Assembly (NCBI RefSeq): GCF_963678635.1
Contig: NC_087063.1
Coordinates: forward strand, 14,759,006 to 14,823,005
Direction of reading: 5' to 3'
From: Symsagittifera roscoffensis
Taxonomy: Eukaryota > Xenacoelomorpha > Acoela > Convolutidae
Length of the DNA stretch: 64,000 bases
Made by a program: the position numbers and the translations under genes. This document shows positions 23,030 to 34,133 of the stretch, in pieces. Numbering within the stretch: the stretch's first letter is position 1; each line of letters opens with the position of its first letter. A model generated the notes under the pieces. The model was not told the origin of the DNA and ran no database searches. It saw nothing but the letters and a program-made list of their open reading frames with translations.

Positions 23030-24180
23030 CCTCTAACGATTGTCTGGCATCAAGATTGAGTCTTACGAGCTTTTAACAGCTACCCCCAAAACCAATCATC
23101 TTTCTCCTTCGTAAGATCAGGTCAAGGAACGTGTTACAGTTTAAAGACCATCTTGAGTGAGGAGGAGGTCCGGCAACATTTTTTTCGCCGAGCTGTTGAA
23201 GACCTTATCACTAGAACAAACTGCACTTTGTCATCTTCTTTTATCCTTATCACTTCCATACCAAGAAAGTTGCAAGGATTTTGACTAGAATACGTGAAGG
23301 GACTCTTGACTGTGGCCTCGATTACTATGATACTTTTGACCTTATGATTATTAAACGGCTAAATGGGTTTCAATTTCATGAAATTTCTCACTAAGCCCCT
23401 GAGTTTTTTAAGAGAAGATAAAAAGCTTCCTTCCTTGGAGGAAAACCTATCGCCTCATTAAAAGAGACCAAGAATTTACGGGCAATTGCCATCGGCAACA
23501 CGCCCAAACGCATCGCTCCTGAATGGGGAGCGCCTTAATATCGCTTTATAGAGACAGTGTGTTGCATCACGTTTTTTTTTCAAATGCTCCGAATTATATA
23601 AACATACTCATTAGGCCAAAATACTCTATTTACGATCCTAATACTTCTGTTTTGGAGCCACGACAGCTTCACCAGGACATATCAAAAGCCACTAGGTGGT
23701 TTGACATTTGTTCATTCTGAATCTGATTGTCTTGATTCCCTATCATCTGACCGTTTAGTTTCCCCTGCGTTACTGTTACTTTTCCTGAATTTATGAAATT
23801 CAATGGTTTTTAACTGGGTGAAATGATGAAGGACTAGCGAAGTAACTTCGGTTATCATGATAATTTCCGACCTGATGATTTACATATAGTAATTCTCATA
23901 TTTGAGGTTTCGAAACTGGCTGTTATTATGATTCATTTCTAATTTTTCAAAAGTAAAAAACCATTTTGCAGTAAAAAAAAATATAATAATTGATATTAGC
24001 CTAGCCGCAAATCAATTATTAGATGCTTTTTATGGACGTGATTTTTCGTGATATGCTGAATTAATAGCTGGTGGGTTCTGGATAGTGTAGTTCACTTATA
24101 GTGGAAGTAAAAATTGACAATATTTTTGACTTGATTGACTGTGGATTTGAAAGTGCTTTATTATGATATATATTTCCCTC
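23030..24180. repeat. Dispersed repeat family R, copy 1
   Basis: It is about 90-95% identical by eye to 26005-27142 and 52210-53310. Broken plus-strand frames include GGKPIASLKE and NLRAIAIGNTPKRIAPEW-like sequence in the copies, which faintly recalls a reverse-transcriptase block. All three copies share stops, so it is non-coding now. Confidence 0.75.
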
Positions 24181-25372
24181 CATTACGATGATTAATTGAG
24201 GTATTTTTTTTTTGGTTGAGAAGCAAAATGAGCCTGCTCGCTCATCTTATTCGCTTGAAATCAAAAATCTGAAAAGTGTTTTTTTTCGAAGCTGAGTTTT
24301 TTTTCAAATTTTTAAAATGCTGTTCCAATCACGGCTAAAAGGGCTGAAATATGATATATCACTCGACCCATTTCAATTAATATTAGTACTTGATTTTGTG
24401 TTGAAAACTAGAAGAAAAAAAAACAAATTTACCCGTATACTAAGTTCCTTCCCGTTTTTCAAATGGCAGCAACAACAAACCTCATGGTGCTTGGAAATGT
24501 CAAAAAGTCTGTCGACAAGAAGAAGTGCAAATCTTTTTTTAATTAGTTGTTTGAGGCAGATGAACCTTAAGAGTTATTTTGCTTTTTGTTAACTGAAACG
24601 CTTTTTTGAAAAATCAATTGAAATTTCAGCGCCATTTTGCTGTCTGACGGTTAATTATTTCAAAAAAAATTTTAAGTTTAGGACGTTGTCCAATACTTTT
24701 GTTTAAAACTATATACAGCTAGTGACCGATAGCTTAGTTGTTTGAAATGACAAAGCTGTCGATCAATCCTTAAAAACTTTCTAGACGCTTTTCACTCCAA
24801 CGCTGTACGTTTTCAGGGGGGTTTTGGTTACTAGGTACAAAATTCACAAATGCTTAACCGTTGAAATGGTTCAATATAGAGTAGCAGTTTGTTACTAGGT
24901 AACCAAAGGGGGAATAGTTTGAGATCCAAATTTTAAGTATAATTTTTTGTGCTCAGGTCTTCCAAGCAATGAAGGCCTGTAAAACTGTTTGTAAAACTCT
25001 TAGTGTGGCGCCGCGGTAAGAGTGAATTGTAGATTTATCTAGAGCTTGCTTGATATATTATGTCTTTGATGTGTCAATTACGAGCTTCTGTGAAAACTCA
25101 GGGATGCGCCTTGCCTTTAATGGGGGCATCCACCTGAGCCACAGACAGCGAATCAGTCAGTTTACTTGACTGACTCAGCTGGCTACAAACCTCCAGATTG
25201 ATTCTTTAGTGCTTTTAACCGTCTCCACCGAAGCCATTTTTTCTAGTCTTTAGTAAGATCGGATCAACGAACTTGCTATCGTGTAAAGGCTATTGTCCGG
25301 AATGAGCAATTCATTTGGTTACATGCAAATTAACTAGCTCATGACTGGCTCTCAGTATCACCAGACCACGAG
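24181..25372. other. AT-rich sequence without supported gene; LTR-like end
   Basis: I see no gene. The last 220 bases (about 25150-25372) are a diverged relative of the LTR of copies A and B: they share the order ACCGTCTC, ACATGCA, and CAGACCACGAGGT. This suggests that family R continues from a related LTR. Confidence 0.4.
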
Positions 25373-27142
25373 GTTACTTCTAGACAAGAATTTTTACTGC
25401 GTTGTTACTACTATCATTGTTTCTGGTCAGCAGATAGTATTACACCATCCATCGGAGAGGTATCCTCCAATTTATTCGACATGTTTTTCCAGGAGTTGAT
25501 ATTTTTGTGTTTCTCTATATTGAGTCACTACCATATTCATTTCTTTATCGGCTAAATATGCATAAATGAAGAACTGTAATGCAATATCTTTCCAGTCTTT
25601 GTCTGTTTTGTATTGGCACTTTGTCCCGATTTTTATTTTTTTGGTGCGAAAAACAAAAACAACAACCAAAATCTGCAAAGCATGGAAAATTTCTCAAAAT
25701 GTCGTTATCATTCGATTTCATAATTGTGATTTCGGTCATCAAGGCAAACCCTACTATTTTCTTGCATTTTTCGCGAAAAAAATGAAAAACTTTTGTAAAT
25801 ACTTTTGGATTTTACGGTCAACAATACACAAATTGCGGGAATTTTTGAAGTTACAAATTGAATTGTAAGTTGGAGCAAAAATTGCTTGTCCGATTCTTTT
25901 GATTCTTTTACCTACAGTTTTGAGCGGTAATGTAGCTTTTTTTGCGACATTTTCGGTAATTCCCCAATTCGCCCGGAAAAAAAACGGCCTAAAGTATTTT
26001 TAAACCTCTAACGATTGTCTGGCATCAAGATTGAGTCTTACGAGCTATAAACAGTTACTCCCAAAACCATCCTTGTCCTTCGTAAGATCAGCTCAAGGAA
26101 CGTGTTACAGTTTAAAGGCCATCTTTAGCGAGGAATTTTTTCGCCGAGCTGTTAAAGACCTTACCACTAGAACAAACGGGACTTTGTCATCTCCTTTTAT
26201 CATTATCACTTCCATATCTAGAAAGTTGCAAGGATTTTGACTAGAATACGTGATGAAGGGACGGACTCCTGACTGTGGCCTCGATTACTATGATACTTTT
26301 GACCTTCTGATTATTAAACAGCAAAATGGGTTTCAATTTCATGAAATTTCTCACTAAGCCCCTGAGTTTTTTAAGAGAAGATAAAAAGCTTCCTTCCTTG
26401 GAGGAAAACCTATCGCCTCATTAAAAGAGATTAAGAATTTACGGGCAATTGCCATCGGCAACACGCCCAAACGCATCGCTCCTGAATGGGGAGCGCCTTC
26501 ATATCGCTTTATAGAGACAGTGTGTTGCATCACGTTTTTTTTTCAAATGCTCCGAATTATATAAACGTACTCATTAGGCCAAAATACTCTATTTACGATC
26601 CTAATACTTCTGTTTTGGAGCCACGACAGCTTCACCAGGACATATCAAAAGCCACTAGGTGGTTTGACATTTGTTCATTCTGAATCTGATTGTCTTGATT
26701 CCCTATCATCTGACCGTTTAGTTTCCCCTGCGTTAATGTTACTTTTCCTGAATTTATGAAATTCAATGGTTTTTAACTGGGTGAAATGATGAAGGACTAG
26801 TGAAGTAACTTCGGTTATCATGATAATTTCCGACCTGATGATTTACATATAGTAATTCTCAAATTTGAGATTTGGAAACTGGCTGTTATTATGATTCATT
26901 TCTAATTTTTCAAAAGTAAAAAGCCATTTTGCAGTAAAAAAAATTATAATAGTTGATATAAGCCTAGCCGCAAATCAATTATTAGATGCTTTTTATGGAA
27001 GTGATTTTTCTTGATATGCTGAATTAATAGCTGGTGGGTTCTGGATAGTGTAGTTGACATATAGTGGATGTAAAAATTGACAATATTTTTGACTTGATTG
27101 ACTCTGGATTTGAAAGTGCTTTATTATGATATATATTTCCCT
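25373..27142. repeat. Family R copy 2, left direct repeat flanking copy B
   Basis: The 1.77-kb segment is nearly identical to 51574-53310 on the other side of copy B. Its first 630 bp are shared only with that copy; the remainder is also in copy 1. It ends abruptly at 27142, where the truncated LTR of copy B begins. Confidence 0.85.
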
Positions 27143-28003
27143 CGGAAGACAAAACTAAGTCTTAAGACGACTGGCTAACGTCTTAACAGAGCTTTGCATG
27201 CTTTTTACCGTCTCTACCAAGCCAGTACTTTTCGGTGGTTTTTCCAATATCGGGTCGACAAAAAAGTTACTGCTTTCGGCTTCGATCAAAACACTCAGAT
27301 TAACTTAATTACAGGCAGAAATAGTGAGCTCATGGCTCACTCCTAAAAACAGGGCTACTACTTATTATATTACTATTGTTTTTGTTCAGTAGATAAAAAT
27401 CATCATCTCCATCGAAGATGGATCAACCCATTCCCCCAACTCCTAGCTTCTCATCCTTATCAAAATGAATCTAGATGTTAATTAAATTCAAGTCAGGACA
27501 TGACAGGAAGCTAACAGTTTATGTAACAGGATAAAAGTTTCAGTTCCTTTACCCCTCCGGATTGACAAATCTGCTGGATCAAGCTTGTTAATCCTGATTT
27601 CTTCCTAATCCGGAAGGCCGTCCTTCACCCTTCACCGTTGTTCGCAACGGCCTTGCAACTGTTGTAGCGGCACAATAGTTGCAACTCGGAGTGTTCTCTG
27701 TTACTCTGTAACTCGTTGTCGTTTTCCAATCTCGATTTCGTAGTTGTTGTTAGCGCAGCTAATGTTGTTCTGTTTTTCTTTCTTGTTTTAGCCAAAATGG
27801 CCGTTTCTGACGTTTCTCAGAAATATGACGTCATAATTCGAATTTTTGAAATTTTAAAATACCAGAATATTCCAGCCCTCACCGTCTGGCCAATCGTTCC
27901 AATAACGTTCTTAGTTCTTAATAATCACCAATGCGGAAGGCTCGCTGCTAAAAATTCGAATTCTGCAGAGATTGCATTTTTCACATTCTGGTCGAATGTC
28001 ACA
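27143..28003 (-). repeat. 3' LTR of copy B, truncated
   Basis: It matches 50686-51573, lacking the outermost 30 bp including the inverted terminal repeat and a 28-bp internal segment. The inner end is CGAATGTCACA. It retains the tandem hairpins (27635-27684, one mismatch) and TGACGTCA (27826-27833). Confidence 0.88.
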
Positions 28004-28016
28004 TACTCCCCGGACA
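28004..28016 (-). other. Polypurine tract candidate
   Basis: On the minus strand TGTCCGGGGAGTA immediately precedes the LTR start TGTGACATTCG. A G/A run ending at the LTR is where plus-strand DNA synthesis should start. The same core recurs three times in pol (41233-41376). Confidence 0.6.
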
Positions 28017-28821
28017 GTCCGGTCATTGTCCTCATTGAATCACGCAATATTCGTAAAATGGTCACAGTGTCATCGAACAGAATTTACAAAATGCACGAAA
28101 TTACTTTTATCCACGTCACATCGACTCACTGCAGAATATAAATGGCATCATACTACATCACTATAGCCTTCAAATTCTCTCATTAATCTGCACATTGAGA
28201 ATATGACTTAAAATAAAACATATTTTCTGACTTCCAATGTCAATGTCCCGATTAAAACTTTTTCTCTTAGATTTAAAAGGTGTTGGCTTGCAGGACAGTC
28301 CTGCCAACCAACAAGCTAAAATTATCCTACTACGCTTATCCCTTCGGTAATCTTGCTTGTTATTGTCCTGAATATTAAAACTAAGAAACTCTGTGGTTAG
28401 AAAGAACAATGAAACAATCTCCCTCTTCGAGAGATTACTCAAGCCTTCCATGTCACCACAAAGTGATCAGTTCTCCTAGCTGATTAAAAACAGTCATGCA
28501 GGCTGGAATATTTAAATATACTCCTTCACTTAAGCCTTCCTAAATAAATAGTAAGTGAGTGTCTCTAAAGCCACTTCAATTAAAATTAAAATGCAAATCT
28601 ATAAATGCAACAATTTCAAAACTCAACTTAATGTTTCAGTTTTCAATTACAACTTGGTTGCTTGGTTTCTCACTTGAGTTGTTCACACACATAAACAATT
28701 CTGAGTTTTAACTTTTCTTCATCACTCCTTTGTTTTCTTCTTTTTTCGTCGTTTAGAAGTTCTAAAACTTCTAAATTCTTCTAACTCCATCTCTTTTTTC
28801 ATCTTGTCTTTCGGTCATCCG
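28017..28821 (-). other. 3' untranslated region of copy B
   Basis: No coding potential is seen between the last ORF and the LTR. A perfect 10-bp stem (28752-28761 with 28766-28775, loop CTAA) lies about 50 bases after the last stop codon, in a purine-rich stretch. Confidence 0.55.
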
Positions 28822-30744
28822 TCAATGTTCCATTTCTTCCTCCTGTGATACTGACTCTGCACTCTCAGTTTCCGTATCTTGTAACACGTCGTTAGCTATC
28901 CTGACGCTGCTGGAAGCCGTCCTCCAACACTTCTGCTCTTCCACCCTCTGTTTACAACAAGGTAGGGGATCCACGTTAGATTCTCTGTTCCTGCAGAAGC
29001 TGTTGTGGAGACACAACGTCACGTTTCTCTCCAAATCTTCTTTCAGCATTTCTGCCTTCTCCTTTACACTACGCTCACTCGTCCTGGAAATTCTTTTCAC
29101 AGCGGTGGTCACTGCATTCCGATGAGTCACGAGAGCTCGCTTGAAAGCTCCTGCTCCAATGCCCAGCTGATATTCACTGTACACCCTGCCATGCTTCGAC
29201 ATATGCTTTTTCGCATACTCGTACAACCATGCAGTCATGTTAGCTCTGAACCATGGCATCAATCGTTTTCTTGCCCATATCTTCTTCACTGCCATCGGAA
29301 TGTTTAGAACTTTGCACATTGTCTCAAAAAGATCTAAATCTTTTAGACAATCTAATTTCCGCAACTGTTCTCTCGTCGGTGCCTCCTGTCTGTTATTTTC
29401 TCTCACATGAGCTTCCAGCCATCGTATCGCCATCATAACTCCCACTATCACTATCGTTACGGGCTGTGATGAATCTGGTAAACCCATGGAGAGCAGCTCT
29501 CCAGAGTCCCAGATCAACATAAGATTACTACGCTTGGGATACCACCAGGTCTGCAGCAAGCAGTGGCAAGGAAACTCGTCATGCGTCAACATGATGCTCC
29601 TCCAATTACGTTTTCCCGAAGCCTCCAGCAATGGTTCCACTTCCATCATCACTCGGTGGACTTCATCTTTCTCATCTAGTGCATTGTAATCTGTGACAGT
29701 TGATCCTCTCTGTTTCTGTCTCTCAAAGTCACTGAAGTTCCCACTCACATATCCCATGAACTTCTTTCCTAGTATTGACTCCAATTCTTCTTTGGTTCTC
29801 TCCGGAACTGCTGAGAACATCTTACATAGTAACTCGTAAGACTTTTCAGACATTCTCGCCAATCTCACACACTTCGGCACTGAGAAGGCTTGATCCACGA
29901 TCGTTCTTGTACTCTTCACGTCCACAGCCACGAAATGTACAGGATACCTGCTCCTGCACATTGGAGCCAACATTGAACCCACCAAATATCGTGCTCCTGA
30001 TGGTCTACAATAAGTCTCACTGTGTCTGATGTTCATTTCTGTCTCGATTGCTTCCCTCCATTTCCCTATGTATTTCTGTTCAGTCTGCAGAACTCCTGGG
30101 AATACTTCTACACTGATGGCTGTGACCACCTCATAATTCTGTTGCAGATTCAATAGTGACTCTAAAGAACCAAACATGCTGTAGAATCCTAGTGCAGTCA
30201 CTAGATTCACATCGGTTCCTCCATGGCAATCTGCTATCAGTTCCGTTTCTATTCTAGCTTTCATCACTACATTCCCAAACAATACCGTCAATTGCTTGTG
30301 TTGTTTCTCCAGGGTCTTCACACAGTCCAGACCTCCACAAACGTGACCCTCCAGTCCACAGACTTCCGCCAGACAGCTACCAGGTTTGACCCAGTCTTCT
30401 GGTCCCCAGCCAGGCAACTCCACCTTATCTTCTCCGTTGCTCTTAGAGGCTGTTATCATCACATTATATATGATGTTGAGGTCACGCAGGTTACAGTCTG
30501 CATTCAGTTCCCTCTGTACGTCTTGCGTCGCCCGTAATATTGAGTCAGCGTTGGGACTAGGATACCATGATGGCCTCATCAATTCCCACACTGTCATCAA
30601 GCTCGTTCTCAGTAATTCATCTGAGAATCTCAACCCAAACTCCACTCTTTTGTCGGATTTTGGTACTGAAGGTGCAGTCACCTCTTCTTCCAAGACCAGT
30701 CCCAATTTGGCCTGTGGATTGTTAACGCTCTTAATCGTTAGAAT
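28822..30744 (-). CDS. Copy B last ORF, unknown protein
   Basis: The open frame is about 640 codons and is in the same frame as the preceding ORF, from which only one TGA (30745-30747) separates it. The first ATG after that stop is at 30597 (591 aa); before it the frame has no ATG, which argues that this is the second half of one protein. The sequence is a globular, mixed-charge protein with Cys-containing stretches (near 30360-30300 and 28940-28930), a short hydrophobic run VTIVIVGVMMAI (about 29425-29460), and an acidic Glu/Ser-rich C terminus. I recognise no domain. It is not an obvious envelope protein: no signal peptide and no clear C-terminal anchor. Copy A's counterpart lies outside the window. 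Confidence 0.65.
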   Translation of the reverse strand: MLTIKSVNNPQAKLGLVLEEEVTAPSVPKSDKRVEFGLRFSDELLRTSLMTVWELMRPSWYPSPNADSILRATQDVQRELNADCNLRDLNIIYNVMITASKSNGEDKVELPGWGPEDWVKPGSCLAEVCGLEGHVCGGLDCVKTLEKQHKQLTVLFGNVVMKARIETELIADCHGGTDVNLVTALGFYSMFGSLESLLNLQQNYEVVTAISVEVFPGVLQTEQKYIGKWREAIETEMNIRHSETYCRPSGARYLVGSMLAPMCRSRYPVHFVAVDVKSTRTIVDQAFSVPKCVRLARMSEKSYELLCKMFSAVPERTKEELESILGKKFMGYVSGNFSDFERQKQRGSTVTDYNALDEKDEVHRVMMEVEPLLEASGKRNWRSIMLTHDEFPCHCLLQTWWYPKRSNLMLIWDSGELLSMGLPDSSQPVTIVIVGVMMAIRWLEAHVRENNRQEAPTREQLRKLDCLKDLDLFETMCKVLNIPMAVKKIWARKRLMPWFRANMTAWLYEYAKKHMSKHGRVYSEYQLGIGAGAFKRALVTHRNAVTTAVKRISRTSERSVKEKAEMLKEDLERNVTLCLHNSFCRNRESNVDPLPCCKQRVEEQKCWRTASSSVRIANDVLQDTETESAESVSQEEEMEH

Positions 30745-31944
30745 TCAGGACGTCCAGAATCTTAGCAACACCGCCTGCTCATAATCGAAGAAGCAATCGC
30801 CTAATTCTTCACTCAGGAAAGGATTGTACGCGATCCCTATGATCCCGGATACGTAGCCATACGATTTCTTCTTGATCGGTCCACAGTATTCACTGGATTT
30901 CGGCAATGCTCCCATAGATTCTTTAGTGAGTCTCAGCTCCTTGTTTGAGAATCTCCTGATTTCGTCTATCTTTTTCATGGGTTCTAACTCCTCAGGTTCT
31001 TTCATGTTCACCCTCATCGGTTTACTTTGCTGCATATCCAGCAGTGCTAGCAAGAATAAGGCTTTCGTTTGCTCATCGCCTTCACTCAACATTTTAACAC
31101 AAGTGTTTAATGCAGGTACTGAAATCTGCTCTATCAGGAATCGAATGAAACAGAGAGCGTCTCTCCGCTTCGCACACGCTACTGCTGCTCCCTCCTGGAC
31201 TATCAGATCCCTCAGGTTCGTCATAAGGAAAACCTTTTCCTCTTTTGATCTCTTCCTTTCTTCTGAGTCATATTCTTTGCGAGTCAGTCCCATCATGCAC
31301 CAGGCGAACCTGAGTTGTAACTCTGTTCTTACGTAAGGTACTGCCACGAGAGCATGTATTCTTGGCGTAGTCCTCATTTCTTCTTCGAAATACCTCAACA
31401 CTACTGCTTTCCATGGAAGGCTCACTAACTGCTCGATCGTTTCCGCCTGTATATCAGACGACGCCAAAGTCCCGTACGCCTTCTGCTTGAGGGTGGTGCC
31501 TTGCAACATCGTTTCCAGATAACCCTCCATGGCTTTTTCGTCTTCCAGGGCCATTACATACCCTCTAGCCGAGTTTCGGTATTCCAACATCTCCATGTAT
31601 CCACCGGTGGGTTCATCTATCGACACAGTCTCCGACACCGTCAGTCGGTTGTATTCCACTGGTGTTAGTTGTCCTGCGACACTTCCCTTTCCATGATTCA
31701 TGGGAGATGGCTTGAAGTCTTTCATTGTGCTCTCTCCACATTGGCTGAGTATTTCCATTTCTAAGGTTGCTACAGTCAGAGTGCGGTCACTCCTTTTGGA
31801 TTTATAACCGGTTGACTTTATCCCCGCCATGAGAATGGGTGGCACCATCGCTATATCAGTTAATATTCTATCTGTGCCAGACAATTGATAATCACCTTTC
31901 CCCAAATCCATGACCTCCTCAACTCGTTTCCTTTTCGCTTTCAT
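30745..31944 (-). CDS. Copy B fourth ORF (first half?), unknown protein
   Basis: The frame is 399 aa from an ATG at 31944, which overlaps the stop of the previous ORF as ATGA. It begins with a basic stretch (KAKRKRVEEV) and is otherwise mixed helical with several Met and Leu-rich segments; no known domain is seen. The frame continues in register after the TGA stop into 30744-28822, so the two may be one protein of about 1040 residues interrupted by a mutation, or a read-through product. It may associate with the other extra ORFs of the element, but function is unknown. Confidence 0.65.
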   Translation of the reverse strand: MKAKRKRVEEVMDLGKGDYQLSGTDRILTDIAMVPPILMAGIKSTGYKSKRSDRTLTVATLEMEILSQCGESTMKDFKPSPMNHGKGSVAGQLTPVEYNRLTVSETVSIDEPTGGYMEMLEYRNSARGYVMALEDEKAMEGYLETMLQGTTLKQKAYGTLASSDIQAETIEQLVSLPWKAVVLRYFEEEMRTTPRIHALVAVPYVRTELQLRFAWCMMGLTRKEYDSEERKRSKEEKVFLMTNLRDLIVQEGAAVACAKRRDALCFIRFLIEQISVPALNTCVKMLSEGDEQTKALFLLALLDMQQSKPMRVNMKEPEELEPMKKIDEIRRFSNKELRLTKESMGALPKSSEYCGPIKKKSYGYVSGIIGIAYNPFLSEELGDCFFDYEQAVLLRFWTS

Positions 31945-34133
31945 CCAGCTTTCATCGATATTTCTGAATCCACCTTCGTCTTTCCAACTCTCCTCGGCAT
32001 CACTCTGCTGCCTAACTTCATTTTCATCGCATTGATTTTATCAATCACCATTTTTGATCGCATCGTCCCTATCCTGGTTCTTGACAGATACACCACCTCT
32101 CCTTCATCGTCCTGCGGTGTCATCTTGATGGGAGAATTCGCTTCACTCTCATCAGTGGCTGAGTCGATCAACAACTCACTCAGTCTCCCCTCACACTCAT
32201 CAAGCTTGTCAAGCACTTCTCTCATCAAGGGTTGGTTGAGACCCGTTTTTAGAATAGACTGGGTCCCATAGCTTTGAACCACGGTCCAGACTTCTTCCAT
32301 AAACGCCACTCTGTCCAGTTTGCATCCCGTCCTACTCTCGTGGTCTCGGTGATGTACTTCCCATTCTTCTTCGGGCAGCGTTCCAAAGAAAGGTACTCTG
32401 GCTGAGGCCTCTATTCTTCTCCTCCGAAGTGATTCCATGAGGATTCTCTGGTCGTTATTTCTTGAATTGCCAGGAGAGCTGCTCTCCGGCAAATTCCGTT
32501 TCATTTCCATAAAGGCTGACGGAGGCTCCAGTGTCGAGATGCCTTCATCCGCTGGCTCAGTCGTTTCCAACGTGTCTGCATTATTCTCAAGATCACTGAA
32601 GATATTGAAATCCAGGCTGGATGTTCCTCCTGTCGATGCCCTGTCGTCTTCTCCACCAGCTTGATCTTGTTGCATGGGTTCTTCGATTTGACGGCTTCCA
32701 CTCTGTCCGTCATTTCCTTCAGATTTATCTTTGTTCGGGCTCGATGGTCCTTGTTCGTCATTGTCGGCTTCTTCCTGGAATCTCGGTATGAGCAATGTAC
32801 CGGCCGATTTATCTTCCTCTTCTCCATGGACCACTTTGATTTCTTCGCAGCCGAAGGGTGCTAGGAAAGTTCTTGTCTGCAATATTCCTCCCACTTTCAT
32901 CTCTTTTTTCACACTGGTCAGGATTAATGAGGCTTCAGGCAATTCGGTCCTGCCTCTCATTCTCATCGAAGCTAAGCTTAATTCCTTCCATTCCTCATCA
33001 AATCTTCCAGGCTTGGGAGTCGCGGCGTTGCTTATTCGCCTTCTCGTCGCTTGATCCGTGTATGCAAATCGTGTGTACTGTAACACGGCGGCATTTCTCC
33101 CTACAAAGTATGGATCCATCGTTCCCACGAAATTCCCTACTCTCCTTTCATTGGCTTCGAATGCTCCCAATCTAGGAGTCTGTGCCACGGAGACTGCTCC
33201 GAGCAACATCCTTCTTATCAGAGGGAATTCAGGGATTGCCTCCGGCAGCTTCTTGTAATCGCCCCAGTCCTTCGTCTCTTCCCTCACTTTGTGATATGCT
33301 GCAGTAAGACGAGGCACACTGGTTATCTCACCATTCGTTTTATCATAGGGTCTCAGATTCCAAAGCTTTGGAAACACCTCGATGTGTCCTCTTTCTACTT
33401 CTCCCATGCGGTCACGGAAGTGATCGTCAAAATTGATGACTGTCATCTCTGGCTCCGATATTTTCGCAAATAACAGATCTTCACTCATGAGCTCCCGCAA
33501 TGTGTGCTGCTCACACCAGTTCAGTGTACTACCGTCCACTGCTGATATGAGGTTCAGGTGCAGCACCGACCTCCTATATGCTTCCACTTTAACGTCAGGG
33601 AACGCAAACGTGACTGCTGGTCCATAGATCACTGTCACGAACTCCGTGACTCCTCTGATCAGCGCCAAGGGATCGGTTCTCATAGCCAAGCTCAGATCAG
33701 TTAACAGTGGCATGCCTCCAACATGTCGTCTAACATCTTCCTCTCTTTCAATCGTCTCGTCTTCTCCCGTTCCAAAGCGATTTTGTTGTAAGAGATACTG
33801 GATAAGAGTGTGTCTCAGGTCTCTTATCTTGTTCCACGAGTCCGTGGATTTCTTCATATCCAAGTTCCTCACTCTCTCTTTCATCTGCTCTGGACAACTT
33901 GCCAGTTCCATTAGTCCTCCCAAGTTTCCGTGGGTAATTGCAATCAATGTCAGAAGTCCGTCTAGCCGCAGGTTCTGAATTCCATCGGTGAGCAGCATCG
34001 CCGGTCCCTTCACGAAACTCTCCGCTCCGAATGTCACGAACAAGGCTATTAATTCCACTATCGATACTCTCACTACTGCTTGGAGGAATTCCTTTATCAA
34101 ATAGTGCGAGACTTTCGGGTAAACTTTTGCCAT
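31941..34133 (-). CDS. Copy B third ORF, unknown protein
   Basis: The frame is 730 aa and starts at the ATG at 34133, overlapping the end of the SGNH ORF by 37 bp. The N-terminal 450 residues look globular (for example IVELIALFVTFG near the start, RLGAFEANERRVGNFVGTMD around 325). Residues about 450-560 are acidic, Ser/Gly-rich and probably disordered, and a basic tail ends it. I recognise no domain. The stop overlaps the next start codon in ATGA, an arrangement used for termination-reinitiation in some compact RNA genomes. The alternative is that both overlaps come from frameshift mutations in a once longer polyprotein. Confidence 0.65.
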   Translation of the reverse strand: MAKVYPKVSHYLIKEFLQAVVRVSIVELIALFVTFGAESFVKGPAMLLTDGIQNLRLDGLLTLIAITHGNLGGLMELASCPEQMKERVRNLDMKKSTDSWNKIRDLRHTLIQYLLQQNRFGTGEDETIEREEDVRRHVGGMPLLTDLSLAMRTDPLALIRGVTEFVTVIYGPAVTFAFPDVKVEAYRRSVLHLNLISAVDGSTLNWCEQHTLRELMSEDLLFAKISEPEMTVINFDDHFRDRMGEVERGHIEVFPKLWNLRPYDKTNGEITSVPRLTAAYHKVREETKDWGDYKKLPEAIPEFPLIRRMLLGAVSVAQTPRLGAFEANERRVGNFVGTMDPYFVGRNAAVLQYTRFAYTDQATRRRISNAATPKPGRFDEEWKELSLASMRMRGRTELPEASLILTSVKKEMKVGGILQTRTFLAPFGCEEIKVVHGEEEDKSAGTLLIPRFQEEADNDEQGPSSPNKDKSEGNDGQSGSRQIEEPMQQDQAGGEDDRASTGGTSSLDFNIFSDLENNADTLETTEPADEGISTLEPPSAFMEMKRNLPESSSPGNSRNNDQRILMESLRRRRIEASARVPFFGTLPEEEWEVHHRDHESRTGCKLDRVAFMEEVWTVVQSYGTQSILKTGLNQPLMREVLDKLDECEGRLSELLIDSATDESEANSPIKMTPQDDEGEVVYLSRTRIGTMRSKMVIDKINAMKMKLGSRVMPRRVGKTKVDSEISMKAG

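Noticed and set aside
27716-28141. A 141-codon plus-strand open frame across the LTR edge, also seen at 51286-51702
   Set aside because: It is antisense to the element, crosses the LTR boundary with different C termini in the two places, and is not kept in copy A's LTR.
28822-30744. Envelope-type glycoprotein as identity of the last ORF
   Set aside because: No signal peptide, furin-like site, fusion segment or C-terminal membrane anchor is visible.
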